In this document: positions 60,090 through 64,000 of the stretch, in pieces | Position numbering within the stretch: the stretch's first letter is position 1 | Layout of the letters: each line of letters starts with the position of its first letter | DNA from: JBHJGM01 sp050331815 | GTDB taxonomy: Bacteria > Verrucomicrobiota > Verrucomicrobiia > Opitutales > JBHJGM01 | Assembly: GCA_050331815.1 (NCBI GenBank) | Contig: JBHJGM010000013.1 | Location: 62,001 to 126,000 of the forward strand | Length of the DNA: 64,000 nt | Reading direction: 5' to 3' | The notes under the pieces: generated by a model | Database searches by the model: none | The model's input: the letters and a program-made list of their open reading frames with translations, nothing else | Told to the model about the DNA's origin: nothing | Position numbers and translations under genes: made by a program

Positions 60090-60776
60090 GTCTGTACACT
60101 TCTTCAGCGCCCTCCATCAGGCCAGTCGCTTGAACCCTCAGATTTGAGGGGCCTATTTATCTCATAAAATAACAGAGGTATCCCCGCCGTGATCGCACCA
60201 CAAAAGCATCTGAAACCTGCACCCCAAGGCTTGGTCTCGTAATACGCAGACGCAAGTGATGTTTCCTAAACTGCAAAAGCCTACTGACAATGAGCTTGTC
60301 GGCAACTGCGGAAATCAAGCTTCACGCACCCCAGGATTCGTCAGACCAATCGTAAAATCAGCTGATTCTCGAGATTCGGTACCGTGGCTGTCCTGGGAGT
60401 GCCTTCACGAATATACATACCAACCGCACTTCTGGAGTATTTCGAGAAAAGGCTTCGCTGGCTGTGGTGATGCCCGGTAACCTACTCGTAGGCGCATGGC
60501 TTCAATCAATCGGGCATCCGTGACTGTCGATGCTTGTATTTGGTGCTATGGGCTTGTCTGACACGATAATCATCTGAACTGACGGTTCAAACGCGCAGCC
60601 CTTACGCATGTTGAGGCCCTCCCTGATGTGTGCTTTCAGCCATAGAGGAATTCCAAAGCCTTGAGGGCGTCAGAAAGCGCGTTGCAGCAAACCACGCCTG
60701 AAAGCATCAGGATTCGTTGATGAAAGCCTGTTTAACAGGGATTAACCTCAATGACCTTTAGAATTTTTATTGTTTA
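60090..60776. other. Non-coding stretch before tRNA-Arg
   Basis: About 690 bp with only short, feature-less frames. It contains a 6-bp hairpin near 60136-60152. No transposase or integrase remnant is recognisable. It may be debris from insertion events next to the tRNA. Confidence 0.45.
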
Positions 60777-60851
60777 TGGTGCCCCCACCGGGACTCGAAC
60801 CCGGATTAACGGTTTAGGAAACCGCGATTCTATCCATTGAACTATGGGGAC
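60777..60851 (-). tRNA. tRNA-Arg (anticodon CCT)
   Basis: A 75-nt cloverleaf on the minus strand with encoded CCA. The acceptor stem GTCCCCA/TGGGGGC has 7 pairs including one T-G. The anticodon stem GCGGT/ACCGT flanks loop TTCCTAA (anticodon CCT). The T arm CCGGG-TTCGAGT-CCCGG is perfect and the discriminator base is A. It decodes AGG. tRNA genes of this kind are frequent integration sites, and it bounds the low-GC region on the right. Confidence 0.95.
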
Positions 60852-61407
60852 GGTTGTTGGTCAGCGACTTAGCGATTCCTAGGCCCATTCAGGGCTCAAA
60901 GTTCCCATAAAACTTCCCATACTGCTCTGCTCTTCCGTTGATGCCTATGGGCGTGCAGCCAACGGTTGGCAACCGCATTGGCTTCATCTACCACCATACC
61001 CATCAACAATACGCCGCCAGACTAGCTCTTGCACTGGCAAAGTTCGCGTAAATCGGTCAACTTGAGCGGCTTTGTGTCAGAAAAAAACCGACTTGGTGTC
61101 GTTAAGTCTGGCGACGCCACGAGGACAGCCAAAGTTCGTAAGGCGTTGAAGGACTGTGATATGCGCGGTTTTTCTACGAATCACTGACACAAACCTTCAG
61201 TTCTCTTGGGAGCGGTTATCCAGAAATCTTTTTAGGAAGATGTTTTACGATAAAAGATTCTTATATCTGCTTCTCCAGTAACTCAGCTAATGCTGTGGAT
61301 AAGCTACTGGATTTTAAAAGATTAGACCCGACTGTGATACAAATGTGCATGCAACCCTCGTTTTTGCATGCTGGACATCATAATTTTTCCAAGGCATCAC
61401 ACAATAA
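60852..61407. other. Non-coding stretch after tRNA-Arg
   Basis: About 550 bp with no convincing gene. A plus-strand frame ending near 61188 reads KNRLGVVKSGDATRTAK and faintly resembles the start of verrucomicrobial integrases, but it is too short and stops early. An AT-rich segment (61200-61310) could carry the promoter of the next gene. Confidence 0.4.
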
Positions 61408-62283
61408 ATGCCTCTCCTCGGACCCACTTACCTCCATGTGCTTGCGGCAACTTTGTTGTACGCTTCCCATACCGCTCTCGCTGCCGGTACCGCCGCATTG
61501 CAGCCACTTTCTGATGACGAGGCAGATACGATTGTCGCTGACCAGATGGCACCTGCGACGGAAGCAGAAGGCCACTTTGATGAGGCAGAGATCATTCAGT
61601 CGCAACAAATCGAATTGGATGGTCGTAGGCTCATCTTCAACCGAGTCACTCCCCCGAGCTACTCTGTCGCTTCTTTTACCCAACCCACCGCGCTGACCAA
61701 GGCCATTGGCGAAGCCGTTTCAGTTCTTTCGGTCGAAGAAGAGGGTGAAGCGCCCTTGAACGCAAAGGAGCAGGAGAGCCTCTTCGTCACGGCGCAGGTC
61801 TACGATCAAATCTACTCTGTGCTCGATTGGCAATTTGAAGGTGAAGATTTTCGCGCCTACAGCAACGTAGACTTCAACGACCTCGCCGGGACCTTGTTGT
61901 TTGAGACGGAGACCACTGTCTACACAACCCTCTTGGTTGTGAACGAAATGGATTCACAAGCGATTGAATCGCGAAACCAGGAGCTTCTCGCGCAGGGCTA
62001 CCCTGAGTCCTCGCTAATGCCGCTCCCCAATTGGCCACCATTCACGGAGGGTGAGGTAGAGTTTTTTGTGGAATCCCTAACTGGAACCAATGAACCAAGC
62101 GTCGATGCCTACCGTGGATTGCTCGCTATACACGCCCACTACGCTCAGAACAAGTCAGAGCTGGCTGTGAAGCGCCAGCGTCGAGAAGCACTTCAAGCAG
62201 CGCGGGAGCGTTACGAGCAAGCAAACCCGCCGGCACCAAAACCGGACACAGTGATCCACTTCTGGCGATTAGACACTGAATAG
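61408..62283 (+). CDS. Hypothetical secreted protein
   Basis: A 291-residue exported protein. The signal peptide covers about 1-26 (ends ALAAG). The mature region is acidic with no recognised domain (LSDDEADTIVADQM, then LFVTAQVYDQIYSVLDWQFEG). A basic helix closes it (ELAVKRQRREALQAARERYEQ). It is followed after 28 bp by another secreted protein gene, so the two are probably co-transcribed. Pairing of this kind suggests a surface or appendage function, unproven. Confidence 0.65.
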   Translation: MPLLGPTYLHVLAATLLYASHTALAAGTAALQPLSDDEADTIVADQMAPATEAEGHFDEAEIIQSQQIELDGRRLIFNRVTPPSYSVASFTQPTALTKAIGEAVSVLSVEEEGEAPLNAKEQESLFVTAQVYDQIYSVLDWQFEGEDFRAYSNVDFNDLAGTLLFETETTVYTTLLVVNEMDSQAIESRNQELLAQGYPESSLMPLPNWPPFTEGEVEFFVESLTGTNEPSVDAYRGLLAIHAHYAQNKSELAVKRQRREALQAARERYEQANPPAPKPDTVIHFWRLDTE

Positions 62284-62311
62284 CGGCAGGACCTTTAGCC
62301 GAGGAAATCCC

Positions 62312-64000
62312 ATGAAAGCAACTGTCACTGCTATTCTTCTAATGGTGGCGCTTCTGCCTTCGCTCACGGCGCAGAGTCCGTCCGACCCTGGTATTGGTGA
62401 GGTCTTCATTCATGATGCATCTTCAGATGCCTTTCAGTTTCGTTGGTGGGCCAAAGCCGGGGAGTACTACTTCGTGCAGCAGACAGAAGACCTGCGCGCC
62501 ACATGGAATTACTTTCCGTATGCCGTAAAGGGTAACGATGCTGTTGCGGGTATTGGGTTCACGCAGCCGAATGCGCCACACATGTTCTTTCGTGTTCTCT
62601 ACACGAATGATCCGGCTGATGCGCTGCTGACCTCAGACTTTGATGCGGACAATGTGCCGAACAAGTTTGAGCTGGATAATGCGTTTGACCCCTTTGACAT
62701 CTCCGACGGAAATTCAAACAACCTTCCCGATGAATGGGAGCTTTTCTACGACGACGAGTTTGGGGTGTTTCCGGTGCCCTTGCGGGCTGCTCTAACCTTT
62801 CGAGAGTCCAGTGTCGTTCCACTGTACCTCAGCAATCCAATTTCCCCTGATGCGACTTTTTCAATCTCAGTTTTGAACAACGTCGCACCGGGCCAAATCG
62901 TCTACTCTTTCGAAGATTCACTCACCGGATCTGCCGCCTACAGCTGGACCGACATCTCGACAACGGGAGCGTTGATAGCGGGAATCTCTGAGCACGACGA
63001 CGCGTCTGTAGAGATTGTGCTCGCGGACGTTAGCGCCGACTTCTCTTTTCCCTTTTATGGAGCGAGCTATGATCGTATATACGTTTCTTCGAATGGGTTA
63101 ATAACTGTTGGGAGTCCAAGCACCAAACCCTCCAACAGGTCCATACCCAGCACGAAAGCCCCAAATGGCTTTATCGCATTGTTCTGGGATGACTTGGACA
63201 CGGATGACCAAAATACAAATGATGCCGGGGAAGTCTATGTCAAAGGTGAAGCGGATCGAGTTATCATACAGTTCGACGGGGTGACACGCGACGAGCCAGA
63301 TACGACCACGGATGCAAATACCTTCCAGGCGGTACTCCATGAGAATGGAACCATCGAGTTTTTCTATAAAGAGATGAAGGGTCTTCTCAACAGCGCCACT
63401 GTCGGTGTTGAGAGTCCCAGCGGATACTATGGAACTGAAGCCTGGGGTGATTCGGACGAAATCACCAGCGACCTTGCTGTCCGCTTCACTCCGATATCGA
63501 GGCCTTTTGTGGACATCTCTCCAGATACTGGAACGCTCTTAGTGGGTCAGGTTTTGGCACTTAATGCGCAGTTTAATGCTTATGAACTGGGCCCGGGAAC
63601 CTACACCGCTAACGTAGAGATTTCCCATGACGGCACTGGCACGACTCCGTGGCAGTTCGAAGCCATTCTCGAAGTCACTAATCCACCCTCAAACATCTCT
63701 ATTACGGACCCAGATGACGGCGACGATTTTTGGATGGATCAAGGCTTCAACCTCAATGTGTTTGTCACCGCCTTAGATAGTGATTTCGGCATTGAGCGGG
63801 TGGACTTCTACGCGAATGACGTACTCATCGGGTCAGACAGCACGCCATCCTATAACTTCTTCAATTGGGTACCGCCAGGCGAAGGACGGTACTCGCTGGT
63901 TGCGGTTGCGGTGGATCAGTTTGGAGCGGAGTCGCCATCCGAGCCAGTACAGGTTACGCTTTATCAGGACCTCGATGAAGACCTGATGCCTGACACCTGG
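62312..64000 (+). CDS. Large secreted multidomain protein (3' end cut)
   Basis: At least 563 residues from ATG 62312, still open at the window end. The signal peptide is MKATVTAILLMVALLPSLTA. A first domain ends in Asp-rich calcium-type repeats (DFDADNVPNKFELDNAFDP, NNLPDEWELFY) of the thrombospondin type 3 kind. A beta domain follows with FSFPFYGASYDRIYVSSNGLITVG and ALFWDDLDTDD, like nidogen/MAM-type C-terminal sheets. An Ig-like domain (about 465-545, VDFYANDVLIGSDSTPSYNF) comes next, and then another Asp-rich repeat starts at the edge (DLDEDLMPDTW). It is probably a surface or secreted adhesin/enzyme; the catalytic part, if any, is outside the window. Confidence 0.8.
   Translation, partial: MKATVTAILLMVALLPSLTAQSPSDPGIGEVFIHDASSDAFQFRWWAKAGEYYFVQQTEDLRATWNYFPYAVKGNDAVAGIGFTQPNAPHMFFRVLYTNDPADALLTSDFDADNVPNKFELDNAFDPFDISDGNSNNLPDEWELFYDDEFGVFPVPLRAALTFRESSVVPLYLSNPISPDATFSISVLNNVAPGQIVYSFEDSLTGSAAYSWTDISTTGALIAGISEHDDASVEIVLADVSADFSFPFYGASYDRIYVSSNGLITVGSPSTKPSNRSIPSTKAPNGFIALFWDDLDTDDQNTNDAGEVYVKGEADRVIIQFDGVTRDEPDTTTDANTFQAVLHENGTIEFFYKEMKGLLNSATVGVESPSGYYGTEAWGDSDEITSDLAVRFTPISRPFVDISPDTGTLLVGQVLALNAQFNAYELGPGTYTANVEISHDGTGTTPWQFEAILEVTNPPSNISITDPDDGDDFWMDQGFNLNVFVTALDSDFGIERVDFYANDVLIGSDSTPSYNFFNWVPPGEGRYSLVAVAVDQFGAESPSEPVQVTLYQDLDEDLMPDTW

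Noticed and set aside
60256..60480. 74-codon plus-strand frame before the tRNA
   Set aside because: Composition unlike a protein and no start signal; most likely chance.
60777..60851. Direct repeat of the tRNA 3' end as island attachment site
   Set aside because: I could not see a second copy of the T-arm/acceptor sequence near the integrase remnant at 49.7 kb.

Overview
The window looks like a piece of a chromosome from the Planctomycetes-Verrucomicrobia group, most likely a marine or aquatic Opitutae-type verrucomicrobium. This is inferred from the Planctomycetes-Verrucomicrobia-type microcompartment operon, the secreted cytochrome/PA14/CBM protein and the sigma/anti-sigma style; no rRNA or marker gene in the window proves it. 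The first ~49 kb is GC-rich and densely coded. From about 49.7 kb base composition drops visibly and gene spacing widens.

Layout. 1-4.8 kb: end of a Gfo/Idh/MocA oxidoreductase, a DUF445 membrane protein, a tandem-repeat protein, a small membrane protein and a Wzz-like lipoprotein. 4.9-14.6 kb (minus strand): a bacterial microcompartment operon of the fucose/rhamnose type, with PduL, three BMC-H shell proteins, acetate kinase, three EutN/CcmL pentamers, PduP-type aldehyde dehydrogenase, class II aldolase and a malate/lactate dehydrogenase, preceded by an ADP-ribosylglycohydrolase and an epimerase. The expected flow is deoxysugar phosphate to lactaldehyde to acyl-CoA to acyl-phosphate to acid plus ATP inside a shell. 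14.6-22.3 kb: lnt coupled by ATGA overlaps to an AbrB/PIN toxin-antitoxin pair, then secA, then a STAND-like ATPase with near-identical 120-bp repeats. 23-31 kb: two paralogous lipoproteins, UDP-xylose synthase, an ECF-like sigma/anti-sigma pair with an SLBB-like protein, a yellow/MRJP-like protein, an FkbM methyltransferase and a metallo-beta-lactamase-fold hydrolase. 31.4-37.1 kb: a 1,903-residue secreted two-heme protein. 37.5-42.3 kb: a truncated flotillin directly behind typA, an AraC regulator and an alpha/beta hydrolase.

42.7-49.6 kb is a coherent zinc-limitation (Zur) island. A 19-bp palindromic box occurs three times, each 5-8 bp from a start codon. It lies before a COG0523 metallochaperone, between zur and a hisI paralog whose zinc-ligand Cys is Asp, and before a four-gene operon (flavoprotein, FeoB-like GTPase permease, second COG0523 GTPase, Cys-poor FmdB-like protein). 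The FeoB-like permease is a candidate unrecognised zinc importer.

49.7-60.9 kb is probably a transferred island between an integrase remnant and a tRNA-Arg(CCT). Its core is the most interesting part of the window: a candidate RiPP (peptide natural product or signal) system. It has a 44-residue precursor gene with a strong ribosome site, a terminator/attenuator hairpin, a stand-alone YcaO protein, a TonB-dependent receptor, a LuxR-type response regulator, a giant hybrid sensor kinase divergent from the precursor gene, and an unknown 152-residue protein. No cyclodehydratase partner, protease or ABC exporter is present. 61.4-64 kb holds two secreted proteins, the last cut by the window end.
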